Positions 8,958-17,450 of a stretch of 64,000 nucleotides of DNA are shown in pieces. How positions within the stretch are numbered: position 1 is the stretch's first letter; every line of letters starts with the position of its first letter. The position numbers were made by a program, and so were the translations under genes. The stretch is from Rhodopseudomonas palustris (GTDB lineage Bacteria; Pseudomonadota; Alphaproteobacteria; Rhizobiales; Xanthobacteraceae), in NCBI RefSeq assembly GCF_003226555.1, contig NZ_QKQS01000016.1:124001-188000 (forward strand), written 5' to 3'. A model generated the notes under the pieces. The model saw only the letters and a program-made list of their open reading frames with translations. It did no database searches and was not told the origin of the DNA.

Positions 8958-9996
8958 AGACGTAGCGATCGTGTCGCGAGACGACGTCGAGAATCCCGCG
9001 TCTCACCAGTCGATTGGTATGCGCGAGCGTCTCGGCGAAGGCGAACCCCATCTGGTGGGGATCCAGCGGACGATTGAACAGCAGCGGAACGAGTTCCGCA
9101 ATCGAATGCTCTTGATCGCTGCAGGCCTCGGTCAGGATGCGGCAGCGGTTCTCGTGATGGTCCACCAGCTCCTGCGCGCGTTGATGGAGGCCGTAGAACG
9201 GGCGCCGGTGTCCGGGGAGCACGAGCACGTCATTGGGGATCTGGGTGGCCAGCAGGCGGAGGCTACGCAGGAAATGTCCGAGAGGATCGCCGTCCGGCTC
9301 TCCCGCCCAGACGGCGACATTGGGCGAAATCCGCTCCAGCACCTGATCCGCCGCGAACAGCAACCGATCCTTCTCGCAGTAAAGCATGACCTGCTCGGCG
9401 GAATGGCCATCGCCGGTGAGGACGCGAAAAATTCTGTCGCCGAGCGTCAGGGTATCGCCCATCACCAGGCGCAGAAACGTGTCGGGTAGCGGGCCGACTT
9501 GCCGCAGATACTCGTGTCCCTGCGTGCTGACGATGCGCGCGGCGGAGTCATCCATGCCGTGGCTCTCGTAGAACAGCCGGTTCGCCGGCGACTCGAAGGC
9601 CTGCGGGTCGAGGGAGATGACCCGGCAGCTCATGTAGCTCGACAGGCTGGTCAGCAGCGGCGCTTTGAAACGTTTGCACAGCCATCCCGCAAGACCGATA
9701 TGATCGGGATGATGGTGCGTCACGACGATCCGCGTGATCTTCAGTCCGCGCAACGGACCGTCGAAATAGCCGTTCCAAACCGCGAGCGCCTCATCCTCCG
9801 ACAGACCGGTGTCGAGGATGGCCCAGCCGTCCGTATCTCGAATGAGATAGATGTTGACGTGATCGAGCTGAAACGGCAGCGGAAGACGCAGCCACAACAG
9901 GCCGGGACGCACCTCCATCACCTCACCGAACTGCGGCGGCTGCGGAAATGGAAAGTCCAAGCGCGCTGGCGCAGGTGCGGCGGTTTCGGGCTGCAT
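8941..9996 (-). CDS. MBL-fold metallo-hydrolase
   Basis: About 351 residues. The metal-binding motif THHHPDHIG is about 100 residues in, preceded by the strand AILDTGLSEDE, with further ligands in GDGHSAEQV and VLPGHRRPF. It resembles the LACTB2/glyoxalase-II-like group of MBL hydrolases, often CoA-thioester or lactone hydrolases in catabolic clusters. The ATG at 9996 has an AAGAAGGA site about 5 bases upstream; the frame upstream to 10182 is likely noise. It is divergent from the TetR gene at 10301, and operator site 3 sits between them, so both may be controlled from one box. Confidence 0.85.
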   Translation of the reverse strand: MQPETAAPAPARLDFPFPQPPQFGEVMEVRPGLLWLRLPLPFQLDHVNIYLIRDTDGWAILDTGLSEDEALAVWNGYFDGPLRGLKITRIVVTHHHPDHIGLAGWLCKRFKAPLLTSLSSYMSCRVISLDPQAFESPANRLFYESHGMDDSAARIVSTQGHEYLRQVGPLPDTFLRLVMGDTLTLGDRIFRVLTGDGHSAEQVMLYCEKDRLLFAADQVLERISPNVAVWAGEPDGDPLGHFLRSLRLLATQIPNDVLVLPGHRRPFYGLHQRAQELVDHHENRCRILTEACSDQEHSIAELVPLLFNRPLDPHQMGFAFAETLAHTNRLVRRGILDVVSRHDRYVFTARR

Positions 9997-10186
9997 CGTC
10001 GTCCTTCTTAGACTCTTGGTCTGCGACTGGTCGGTGCGTCGTACGATCGTCGACCTTCGTGCCGACGCACTGATCGGACATTTGCCTGATGACGCGCCGG
10101 GGCTTGTTTGGTCACCGCTCGGTTTGCAGACGCCATCTTGCGTCCATTGGTCAAGGTGGTCCGCATGTTTGATCTGTGGCAAAATA

Positions 10187-10208
10187 TAAGACCGACGGGA
10201 CGGTTTAT
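10187..10208. promoter_or_regulatory. CCGAC-type TetR operator, site 3
   Basis: AGACCGAC-GG-GACGGTTT (10189-10206) matches site 1 with one change per arm and has the same 2-base spacer and flanking AT. It lies between the MBL gene and the TetR gene at 10301, fitting autoregulation plus control of the divergent hydrolase. Confidence 0.55.
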
Positions 10209-10300
10209 GTCAACGCGCTCGACCGCGCGCTGACCGACGGCGGCAGGCTATCGGTGCCGAGCTTCGAGCCACGATCGCAAACGTCAACCGGGGGACAAAG

Positions 10301-10951
10301 ATGCCACGCGTTCGAGCCGACAACTACGATGACAAATACCGAGCGATTCTCGACAGTGCCGCGACTCTGTTTGCGAAGGTCGGCTACCCAAGCGCCAAGC
10401 TGCAGGACGTGGCAAAGGCGTGCGGCGCGACCAAGTCAATGCTGTACCACTACTTCCCGACCAAGGACGATCTGCTGCTGGCGCTGCTGATCGATCATCT
10501 CGAGCGCCTTCTCGCTGAGATCGATCGGGCGCTGAGCGAAAGTCGGTCTCCGGAGGAGCAGCTTCAGCGCTTCGTCGACGTTTTCGTGACGAAGTCCTCG
10601 CAATCGCGGCAACGCCATGTCAGCGCCATGAATGATGCGAAGTTCCTTCCCTCCGAGAAACGTGCGCAGGTCCTCAAACTGGAGCGGAAAGTCAGGCGTA
10701 CGCTCAGCGGGTTGTTACGTGTCGTCAATCCTGGCCTGCCTGATGAAGTCTATGCGCCCTATGCGATGCTGCTGATCGGAATGTTGAACTGGACCGATCT
10801 CTGGTTTCGGCCTGCGGGAAAGCTGAAGCCCCGCGAGCTTTGCGATCGCATCGCGCGGCTCTATCTCGACGGCTTTCTGTCCGAAGAGGCGGCAGATCGA
10901 TCCCCGCAGCGCAAACGTCCAGTTGCTCGCAGCAACAGAGCGCGCTCGTAG
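10301..10951 (+). CDS. TetR/AcrR-family transcriptional regulator
   Basis: A 216-residue regulator. The N-terminal helix-turn-helix reads YPSAKLQDVAKACGATKSMLYHYFPTKDDLL, the standard TetR motif, and the rest is a helical ligand-binding domain. The ATG is preceded by GGGGGACAAAG. It closely resembles the second TetR protein of this cluster (16159): both begin with an NYDD motif and share LYHYF. TetR proteins of this type usually repress catabolic operons and release DNA on binding an acyl-CoA or pathway intermediate. The six CCGAC palindromes in the cluster are the obvious candidate targets. Confidence 0.9.
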   Translation: MPRVRADNYDDKYRAILDSAATLFAKVGYPSAKLQDVAKACGATKSMLYHYFPTKDDLLLALLIDHLERLLAEIDRALSESRSPEEQLQRFVDVFVTKSSQSRQRHVSAMNDAKFLPSEKRAQVLKLERKVRRTLSGLLRVVNPGLPDEVYAPYAMLLIGMLNWTDLWFRPAGKLKPRELCDRIARLYLDGFLSEEAADRSPQRKRPVARSNRARS

Positions 10952-11009
10952 ACCTCGAAACCGATCCCCCGCTGCGTTGTCACGCGGGTACCTGCAATCG
11001 TCTCAGCGA

Positions 11010-11055
11010 TTGACAATTGTTTGCATTCTATTTATAGACCGGCTGTCCGGATTAT
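11010..11055 (+). promoter_or_regulatory. Promoter with overlapping CCGAC-type operator, site 4
   Basis: TTGACA at 11010-11015, a 17-base spacer and TATAGA at 11033-11038 give a good housekeeping-sigma promoter for the Rieske operon starting at 11080. The operator-like inverted repeat (ATAGACCGG and CCGGATTAT arms within 11034-11055, two mismatched positions) overlaps the -10 box, so binding there would block transcription. Confidence 0.65.
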
Positions 11056-11079
11056 AAAGAGACGACGGGAGAAACGCCG

Positions 11080-12336
11080 ATGGAAGGTGGTCTGCACAAC
11101 CCTTGGGAGAAGCTCATTCAGCCAGGAATGGTTCATGGGTCTCTCTATTCGGACGAGTTGATCTTCAAGGAGGAGCTGGAGAAGATCTGGTTCAAAACCT
11201 GGGTCTATGTCGGGCACGAAAGCGAGGTGCCCAACACCAATGACTTCGTCACCAAGTCGGTCGGACCGATGCCTGTGCTGATGGTTCGCAATCAGCACGG
11301 GGAGATCAGCCTCCTGCTCAATCGATGCCCCCATCGCGGCAATGCGGTCTGTGTGCAGCATAAGGGAAATCGCAAGTCGTTCACCTGCCCATATCATTCC
11401 TGGACGTTCGCGAACGACGGCAGGCTGATGAATTACGCCTTCCCCGAAGGATACGCGGGCACCGACAAGTCGGGGCTCGGTCTGGCGAAGGTGCCGCGCG
11501 TGGCGAGCTATCGCGGCTTCGTCTTCGCCTCGATGGCGCAGGATGGCCCGTCGCTTGAACAGCATCTCGGAGGGGCGCGCCGAACGCTCGACCAAGCCTG
11601 CGAGAACTCGCCGACTGGCGAACTCGATCTCAGTGCCGGCTTCCTGCGACATCGCACGCGAGCCAATTGGAAGTTCATCCTGGAGAACGAGTGCGACGGC
11701 TATCACCCCGCATTCGTGCACTCCTCGATCTTCTCGGTCGCCGACAGTGCCATCGGTAGCCTTTACGGGAACGACGCCGTCGCCGTCACGCGTGGGCTTG
11801 GAAATGGACACACCGAGGTCGACCCGCGTCCGGAGTTTCGCCGGCGCGATCAGCCGATGAGCTGGTTCGGAACGACGGCCGATAAGCTGCCGGAATACAC
11901 GGCGCAGATGAACGCCGCCTATGGCGACGAACGCGCCCGGCAGATCATGATCGACGGGATGCCCCACGTCATGATCTTTCCGAATCTGTTCATCGCTGAA
12001 ATCCAGATCTTCGTCATTCAGCCGGTCTCGGCAGTCGAGTCGATCCAGCACGTCACCGCCATCCAGTTCAAGGATTCGCCGGAGATCAACCGGCGACTCA
12101 GGCAGCAGACGATGGGATCGGTGGGACCGGCTGGCTTTCTGCTCGCCGACGACACCGAGATGTACGAGCGAAATCAGCGGGGACTGGAGATCCGCTCACC
12201 CGAGTATCTCTACCTGAAACGGGGCGAGCATCGTGAGCGGCGCGATGACGACGGATTCGTCGTCGGGCACTCGACGGACGATCTGCCGTCGCGCGAGATC
12301 TGGAAGCACTACCGCACACTGATGGAGGCCTGCTGA
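11080..12336 (+). CDS. Rieske aromatic ring-hydroxylating oxygenase, alpha subunit
   Basis: A 418-residue large subunit. The [2Fe-2S] Rieske ligands are Cys83/His85 (CPHRGN) and Cys103/His106 (CPYHSW). The mononuclear iron site is ENECDGYHPAFVH with bridging Asp206 and ligands His209 and His214; the third ligand is probably an Asp in LADDTEMYER. It would insert O2 into an aromatic or other ring, taking electrons from a reductase. Its stop overlaps the beta-subunit start by one base. No ferredoxin or reductase gene is found in the cluster, so electrons must come from elsewhere. The ring substrate is unknown. Confidence 0.93.
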   Translation: MEGGLHNPWEKLIQPGMVHGSLYSDELIFKEELEKIWFKTWVYVGHESEVPNTNDFVTKSVGPMPVLMVRNQHGEISLLLNRCPHRGNAVCVQHKGNRKSFTCPYHSWTFANDGRLMNYAFPEGYAGTDKSGLGLAKVPRVASYRGFVFASMAQDGPSLEQHLGGARRTLDQACENSPTGELDLSAGFLRHRTRANWKFILENECDGYHPAFVHSSIFSVADSAIGSLYGNDAVAVTRGLGNGHTEVDPRPEFRRRDQPMSWFGTTADKLPEYTAQMNAAYGDERARQIMIDGMPHVMIFPNLFIAEIQIFVIQPVSAVESIQHVTAIQFKDSPEINRRLRQQTMGSVGPAGFLLADDTEMYERNQRGLEIRSPEYLYLKRGEHRERRDDDGFVVGHSTDDLPSREIWKHYRTLMEAC

Positions 12337-12893
12337 TGGAAGTCGAGACGAGCGAGCGCCCTGCGGACGATATCCTGAAGCAGTGGACGGGGCGGGATCT
12401 GAGCTACGCCGCTCAAGTCGACGCCGATCTTCATCAAGAGGTCAGTCAGTTTCTCTATCGTGAGGCGCGCTTGCAGGACACGCACGAATATGATGCGTGG
12501 GAGGCCCTGTGGACTGACGACGCGGTATACTGGGTGCCGGCCAACGGCGCCGATACGGATCCCGAGCGCGAGATGTCGCTGATTTACGACAACCGCTCGC
12601 GTATCGCATTGCGTGTCCGCCAGTTGAAGACCGGTCGCCGTCATTCGCAGACGCCGCCGTCACAGCTCGCCCGCATCATCGGAAATATCGAACTGTTGCA
12701 GTCCGAAGGACAGGACATCGGAGTCGCCTGCAACAGCCAGATCTTCGAAACGAATCTTCGCGGAGACACGATGTGGGCGGCGCGCTGCTGCTATCGACTG
12801 CGACGACAGCAAGGCGCTCTCAAGATGGCGTACAAGAAGGTCGTGCTGGTGAATAACAACAAGCCGATCTACACGATCTCGTTCCTGATCTGA
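12336..12893 (+). CDS. Rieske ring-hydroxylating oxygenase, beta subunit
   Basis: A 185-residue small subunit of the SnoaL-like cone fold that caps alpha subunits in alpha3beta3 dioxygenases. Recognisable stretches are FLYREARLQDTHEYDAWEALW and DDAVYWVP near the N terminus and IYDNRSRIALRVRQL in the middle. It is translationally coupled to the alpha gene (1-base overlap). A two-subunit oxygenase is typical of benzoate, biphenyl or cinnamate-type dioxygenases, as opposed to alpha-only demethylases. After the stop, a 250-base gap contains only operator site 5. Confidence 0.9.
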   Translation: MEVETSERPADDILKQWTGRDLSYAAQVDADLHQEVSQFLYREARLQDTHEYDAWEALWTDDAVYWVPANGADTDPEREMSLIYDNRSRIALRVRQLKTGRRHSQTPPSQLARIIGNIELLQSEGQDIGVACNSQIFETNLRGDTMWAARCCYRLRRQQGALKMAYKKVVLVNNNKPIYTISFLI

Positions 12894-13035
12894 TCACCCG
12901 GCCAGGTGCCGTTCGGCGTCGTCGGCAACGGGAGTGCGACCGGTCGGTTGTCTGACGCTGACCGATCGGCACGGACGAATTCAATGACGAGCAGCGGCTT
13001 TCACCACCAATAGGTGGACGCCGCGGCCCACGAAA

Positions 13036-13053
13036 AGACCGACCCGTCGGTTT
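13036..13053. promoter_or_regulatory. CCGAC-type TetR operator, site 5
   Basis: AGACCGAC-CC-GTCGGTTT pairs at seven of eight arm positions and matches site 1 at all core bases. It lies 91 bases upstream of the acyl-CoA ligase start at 13144 and just downstream of the Rieske operon. Confidence 0.65.
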
Positions 13054-13143
13054 AAAAATGAGCCCCGGCAAGAGGGCTGATGATTGCGGAGCCGGTCCGC
13101 CAAGTTCCGAGCTCGCGCGATCGATTCGAGGGAGGACGACAAC

Positions 13144-14709
13144 ATGAAGCTCAGTTTGACCGATGGACTACATCGTCAGTTGCGGTCGGCACCCGATGCA
13201 GTCGCGACGACATTCGGCGACCGCTGTCGAACGTGGCGACAACTGGCGGATCGGACAGCGCGTCTCGCCGCGGTCCTGCAACAGATCGGCATGGCTCCGG
13301 GCGATCGCGTGGCGATGCTGGCGCTGAATTCCGATCGATATCTCGAATACATGCTCGGCGTCTGGTGGGGAGGCGGCGCCCTCAATCCGGCGAATACGCG
13401 TTGGAGCGCGGCGGAGGTCGCTTTTTCCCTCGACGATTGCGACACCGAGATCCTTCTCGTCGACGATCATTTCCTGTCCTGGTGCGACCACCTTCGGGCG
13501 GTCAGCAGGTCGCTGAAGACCATCGTCTATTTCGGCGACGGCGTTGCTCCTGACGGCGTGCTTCACGCTGAGCAATTGATGCGAGCTGCCGACCCGGTGG
13601 AGGATACGCGACGCGGAGGCGAGGATCTCGCGGGCGTTTTCTACACAGGCGGAACTACCGGGTTTCCGAAAGGCGTCATGCTGAGCCACAATGCGTTGCT
13701 CGGGAATGCCATCTGTAATCTGCTCGACGTGGCCTACGGCTCCGACGAGGTCGTGCTCGCAGTCGCGCCGATCTTTCATCAGGCCGGCATGTGCATCCTG
13801 ATTCGAGCATTGGTACGAGGTTGCAGAACAGTCTACGTGGAGGCATTCGAGCCCGCGCAAGTGCTGGGCGCGATTGCGACCGAGCGGGCGACGTTTACGC
13901 TGCTGGTGCCGACGATGCTCCAGCGTCTGATCGAACATCCGGGGTTCGGCGAACTCGATCTCAGCAGTCTGCGAAAGATCGTCTACGGTGCTTCGCCCAT
14001 CAACGAAGAGCTTCTCGGGCGACTCTTGAAAGCGCTGCCTCAAGTCGACTTTTATCAGGGCTACGGCATGACCGAGACGGGAGGGCCGTACACGATCCTG
14101 CCGCCACACTGTCATCGCTCGGACGATGCTGCCGACAAGGCCCGTCTGCGCTCCGCCGGGAGACCGGCGTGGGGCATCGAGATGCAGATCCAGGATCTCG
14201 ACGGCACGGAGACCCAGGTCGGAACGGTGGGCGAGATCGTCGCTCGCGGCATCGGCGTGATGACCGGCTATTGGAACCGAGAGAAAGAAACCTCCGACGC
14301 CTTTCGCAACGGGTGGCTGCGCTCTGGCGACATGGGCTACGTCGATCCCGAAGGTTTCTTGTTCATCGTGGACCGGCTGAAGGACATGATCGTCTCCGGA
14401 GGCGAGAACGTTTACTCCGCGGAGGTCGAGAACGCGCTGGCTCGGCATCCCGCGATCGTGAGTTGCGCCGTGATCGGCATTCCCAGTGCGCGGTGGGGCG
14501 AGCAGGTGCATGCCGTCGTCGTCCTTCGCGCCGGCGCGGAGGCGACGTCAGCCGAGCTGCGCGACCATTGCCGCCAGTACATCGCCGGTTACAAGTGTCC
14601 GGTCAGCGTCGAATTCCGCGACGCATTGCCGGTGTCGGCGGCTGGCAAGCTGCTGAAGCACGAGCTGCGCGGTCCGTACTGGGCGGGACGCGAGCGTGCA
14701 GTGGGTTGA
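13144..14709 (+). CDS. AMP-binding acyl-CoA synthetase/ligase
   Basis: A 521-residue ANL-family ligase, which activates a carboxylic acid through an acyl-adenylate to its CoA thioester. The P-loop is YTGGTTGFPKGV, the adenine motif YGMTETGG, the hinge region SGDMGYVDPEGFLFIVDRLK, and the catalytic Lys lies in AGKLLKHELR near the C terminus. The ATG at 13144 has GGGAGGA about 9 bases upstream; the frame upstream to 13084 is discarded. It is the likely first step of the pathway in this island, supplying CoA esters to the dehydrogenases and crotonases. The substrate cannot be read from the sequence. Confidence 0.9.
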   Translation: MKLSLTDGLHRQLRSAPDAVATTFGDRCRTWRQLADRTARLAAVLQQIGMAPGDRVAMLALNSDRYLEYMLGVWWGGGALNPANTRWSAAEVAFSLDDCDTEILLVDDHFLSWCDHLRAVSRSLKTIVYFGDGVAPDGVLHAEQLMRAADPVEDTRRGGEDLAGVFYTGGTTGFPKGVMLSHNALLGNAICNLLDVAYGSDEVVLAVAPIFHQAGMCILIRALVRGCRTVYVEAFEPAQVLGAIATERATFTLLVPTMLQRLIEHPGFGELDLSSLRKIVYGASPINEELLGRLLKALPQVDFYQGYGMTETGGPYTILPPHCHRSDDAADKARLRSAGRPAWGIEMQIQDLDGTETQVGTVGEIVARGIGVMTGYWNREKETSDAFRNGWLRSGDMGYVDPEGFLFIVDRLKDMIVSGGENVYSAEVENALARHPAIVSCAVIGIPSARWGEQVHAVVVLRAGAEATSAELRDHCRQYIAGYKCPVSVEFRDALPVSAAGKLLKHELRGPYWAGRERAVG

Positions 14710-14717
14710 TGGCGCGT

Positions 14718-14739
14718 GGCGGCCGCTACAGCGGCCGCC
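14718..14739. repeat. Perfect 10-bp hairpin between ligase and SnoaL-crotonase genes
   Basis: GGCGGCCGCT and AGCGGCCGCC flank a 2-base apex. There is no T-tract. Placed inside an operon it may tune expression of the downstream gene or protect the upstream message. Confidence 0.4.
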
Positions 14740-14788
14740 TGGGTCCTGGCAAAGAAGACCGTATTCGTCCCTTCAAGAGAGGCCGCCC

Positions 14789-15973
14789 ATGCAACCAAGG
14801 ACTCGAGCGGATCTCGCGCGCTCGTTGTACGACGCTCTGTCTGCCGGAGACCGCAAGAATCTCGACCAGCTTCTGCATCCGGATTTCGTCGGAGAGATCG
14901 CAGAAGGCATGCCGTTCGATATTGGCGGCAAGCACGAGGGCGCGGCAGCGATGCGCCGTAACGGCTGGGGCGGAATCGCTAGACATTTCGAAGCTCGTGC
15001 CGAGCCGGACAATTTCCTCGAGGTCGACGTCGATCGTCTGGTGGTGACTGGACGTTATCGCGGGCGTGGTCGAAGCGGAGGAGCCCTCGACGCTGCCTTT
15101 GCGCACATCCTTACATTCGACGGCGAGCGGATCAGCGCGCTTCGACAGTACACCGACACGGCGCGCTGGCGCGATGCTGCGAGGACGTCAGGAGTGGTTC
15201 AGCTCGACATCGTCGAAGGCATCGCCACGCTTCGACTGAATCGTCCAGAGCAGGGCAACGCCATCAACGAAGCGATGGCGTCTGAATTGAATGCGGCCGT
15301 GAAGGCGATCGCCGACGCCAGTGGGGTTAGGGCCATCGTGATCGCAGGATCGGGAGCCAACTTCACGGTCGGTGGCGACGTCGCATTGTTCGCGGGGACC
15401 GAGCCGGACAAACTACCCGGCCGACTGCGCACGATGATCGATGGATATCATCTGGCGATCGAGAGGCTGACAAGCGTCGATGCTCCTGTGGTCGCAGCGG
15501 TTCGGGGAGCTGCGGCGGGAGGAGGCTTGGGTCTTCTGTACGCCGCCGACATCGTGGTCGCAGCCCATGATGCCCGGTTCGCGCTCGGCTATGCCGCGCT
15601 GGGGCTGACGTCGGACGGCGGCAACACCTGGTTTCTGCCCCGGATGGTCGGCATGCGCCGGGCTCAGGAGCTCTTTCTGCTGAACCGCCGCCTGACCGCC
15701 GACGAAGCCCTCGCGTACGGCATCGTCACCCGCGTCGTGTCCGATGGCGAGGTCGAAGACGAAGCCTATGGCATCGCTAGAAAGCTCGCATCTGGGCCGA
15801 CCAAAGCTTTCGGCGCGACGCGCCGCTTGCTCCGGCAATCTTTCGAAACCGGGCTGACGGAGCAACTCGGCGACGAATGCGAGTCCATCGTCGTCTCGGC
15901 CCGAACCGATGACGCGCGGGAAGGCGTGGCGGCGTTTGCCGACAAGCGGCGTCCGCATTTCCGCGGCCTCTGA
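14789..15973 (+). CDS. SnoaL-like domain fused to a crotonase (PaaG-type isomerase)
   Basis: A 394-residue two-domain protein. Residues 1 to about 125 are a SnoaL/NTF2-like cone (SLYDALSAGDRKNLDQLLHPDF, then FAHILTFDGERISALRQY). From about 135 a complete crotonase follows: oxyanion strand FTVGGDVALF, helix motif AAAGGGLGLLYAADIV, and SDGGNTWFLPRMVG, nearly the PaaG isomerase signature with its catalytic Asp. The classical hydratase glutamates are absent. The ATG at 14789 has AAGAGAGG upstream. SnoaL folds act as cyclases, isomerases or epoxide hydrolases, so the fusion may couple two steps on one intermediate (inference). There is no frameshift: both domains share one frame. Confidence 0.88.
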   Translation: MQPRTRADLARSLYDALSAGDRKNLDQLLHPDFVGEIAEGMPFDIGGKHEGAAAMRRNGWGGIARHFEARAEPDNFLEVDVDRLVVTGRYRGRGRSGGALDAAFAHILTFDGERISALRQYTDTARWRDAARTSGVVQLDIVEGIATLRLNRPEQGNAINEAMASELNAAVKAIADASGVRAIVIAGSGANFTVGGDVALFAGTEPDKLPGRLRTMIDGYHLAIERLTSVDAPVVAAVRGAAAGGGLGLLYAADIVVAAHDARFALGYAALGLTSDGGNTWFLPRMVGMRRAQELFLLNRRLTADEALAYGIVTRVVSDGEVEDEAYGIARKLASGPTKAFGATRRLLRQSFETGLTEQLGDECESIVVSARTDDAREGVAAFADKRRPHFRGL

Positions 15974-16120
15974 GCCAGCGGCCCGCGGCCTGAAGGTTGG
16001 CCTGTTGCACCCGTCGCGGATCGCTTGCGCGTGGCAGCTTGGCCTGGGCAGTCCGGTCGTCCGTTCGATAATGATTGCACCGACGGCGTCGGGGCAGTAA
16101 CGGAGGCCCGAACAGGCAAC

Positions 16121-16143
16121 CCGTCCGACTCGCGGTCGGACGG
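16121..16143. promoter_or_regulatory. CCGAC-type operator, site 6 (long spacer)
   Basis: Perfect 9-base arms CCGTCCGAC and GTCGGACGG with a 5-base spacer, 15 bases before the start of the second TetR gene. The core is shared with sites 1-5 but the spacer is longer, so it may be a separate autoregulatory box. Confidence 0.5.
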
Positions 16144-16158
16144 TCCCGAAAGGCTGCG

Positions 16159-16767
16159 ATGGCACGAACTCGGTCAGAAAACTACGACGACATTCAGAAT
16201 GGGATTCTGACCGTCGCTTGCGAATTGTTCGCCCGCCAAAGCTACATGCGGGCCTCGATCGCCGAACTCGCGGACGCCTGCCGGCTGTCCCGTGGAGCGC
16301 TCTATCATTACTTCCAATCCAAGGAAGCGATCCTGTTTGCCATCCTCGATGCACACGTCCGGCGCATGATCGCGGACGTCGAGGATGCGATCGCAGCCGA
16401 GACGGACACGCTCGCTCAGTTTCGTGCCGCGATCCGCGCGATCGTCGAACTCAATGCCCGCTCGCCCAACGAACAGCGGCTGATCCTCAACGATATGGCC
16501 TTTCTCAGCGAGACCGAGCAGACGTCGATCAAATCGTTGGAGCGACAGATCGTCGAGATCGTTTCGGAACTTCTGATCCGATTGGACGGCCAGCACAAGA
16601 TCGTGAAGCGGACCAAGACGGTCTACACGATGATGCTGTTCGGGATTCTGAATTTTAGTCACACCTGGTTCAATCCAGCCCGTGGACTGAGCCCGACCGA
16701 ATTCGCCGACACCGTCGTCGACCTTTTTCTTTATGGGTTCACCAGCCCAGTTCCGGGCGAGGGGTGA
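16159..16767 (+). CDS. TetR/AcrR-family transcriptional regulator
   Basis: A 202-residue regulator from the ATG at 16159 (GAAAGG just upstream). The HTH reads MRASIAELADACRLSRGALYHYFQSKEAIL. It resembles the TetR protein at 10301 in size, in the N-terminal ENYDD and in the recognition helix region, so the two are likely paralogues. It closes the catabolic island and is preceded by its own palindrome, suggesting autorepression. Whether the two regulators bind the same boxes or divide them is open. Confidence 0.9.
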   Translation: MARTRSENYDDIQNGILTVACELFARQSYMRASIAELADACRLSRGALYHYFQSKEAILFAILDAHVRRMIADVEDAIAAETDTLAQFRAAIRAIVELNARSPNEQRLILNDMAFLSETEQTSIKSLERQIVEIVSELLIRLDGQHKIVKRTKTVYTMMLFGILNFSHTWFNPARGLSPTEFADTVVDLFLYGFTSPVPGEG

Positions 16768-16915
16768 GTGCATCTGAATCGGCTGAACGGGCTCGTTCGG
16801 ACAGTCTCTGGGCGATCTCAAAATGGACTGCGCGTCTCTGCATCGTCATTGACGCTTGCGGCTGGCATCGGTGCCTTTACGATCGCCAGCACGCACTTTA
16901 GGAAATGAGCCCCGG

Positions 16916-17296
16916 TCATTCTTGCTGAGTGGGAGGTAGGATGATTTCTTGCAGCTCTGCCGCTAGTGGCACGACCTTGAGGAGTGCGTCGGCGCCCTTG
17001 GGCGTGATCTGAACCTGGATCGAGCGTCGATCCTCGGCATGGGCGGTCTTGGCCACCAGCTTGCGGGCCGCCGTGCGCTTCAGCATCTTGCGCAGCGTAT
17101 TGCGATCACAGCTGATGCGATCGGCGAGCACCGATGGCGTCAGCGGGCCACGCTGGTACAGCGCCATTAGGGCGCCGAACTGGCGCAGCGTAATTTCGTT
17201 CTGCCGCGTGACAGTTTGATACAGGGCGTCATAGCGAGCATCAAGCAGCGGGGTCAGAAAACCGATGCCACTCTCGAGCTCTGAAATCACCCTCAC
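16916..17296 (-). CDS. MarR-family transcriptional regulator
   Basis: A 126-residue protein from a GTG at 17296. The winged helix is visible: ITLRQFGALMALYQRGPLTPSVLADRISCDRNTLRKMLKRTAARKLVAKTAHAEDRR, with the wing motif HAEDRRSIQVQITPKGADAL. MarR proteins are dimeric repressors of stress, efflux or aromatic-catabolism genes. Its target is unclear: it is convergent with the TetR gene at 16159 and its upstream side is the tRNA-remnant region. It is slightly short at the N-terminal dimerisation helix. Confidence 0.8.
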   Translation of the reverse strand: MRVISELESGIGFLTPLLDARYDALYQTVTRQNEITLRQFGALMALYQRGPLTPSVLADRISCDRNTLRKMLKRTAARKLVAKTAHAEDRRSIQVQITPKGADALLKVVPLAAELQEIILPPTQQE

Positions 17297-17450
17297 GACC
17301 GGCCTGCAACCTATCGCGAACGCTGCCCGCGAGCACGGTGGTCCTCAGACAGCCGATCGCCGGATTAAACTATCAAAATTCTAAGTGGGCGAAACGTCGC
17401 CGCGGCGGAGGTTCTGAACAACCTGATACATCAGAAAAAACTGTTGCAGC

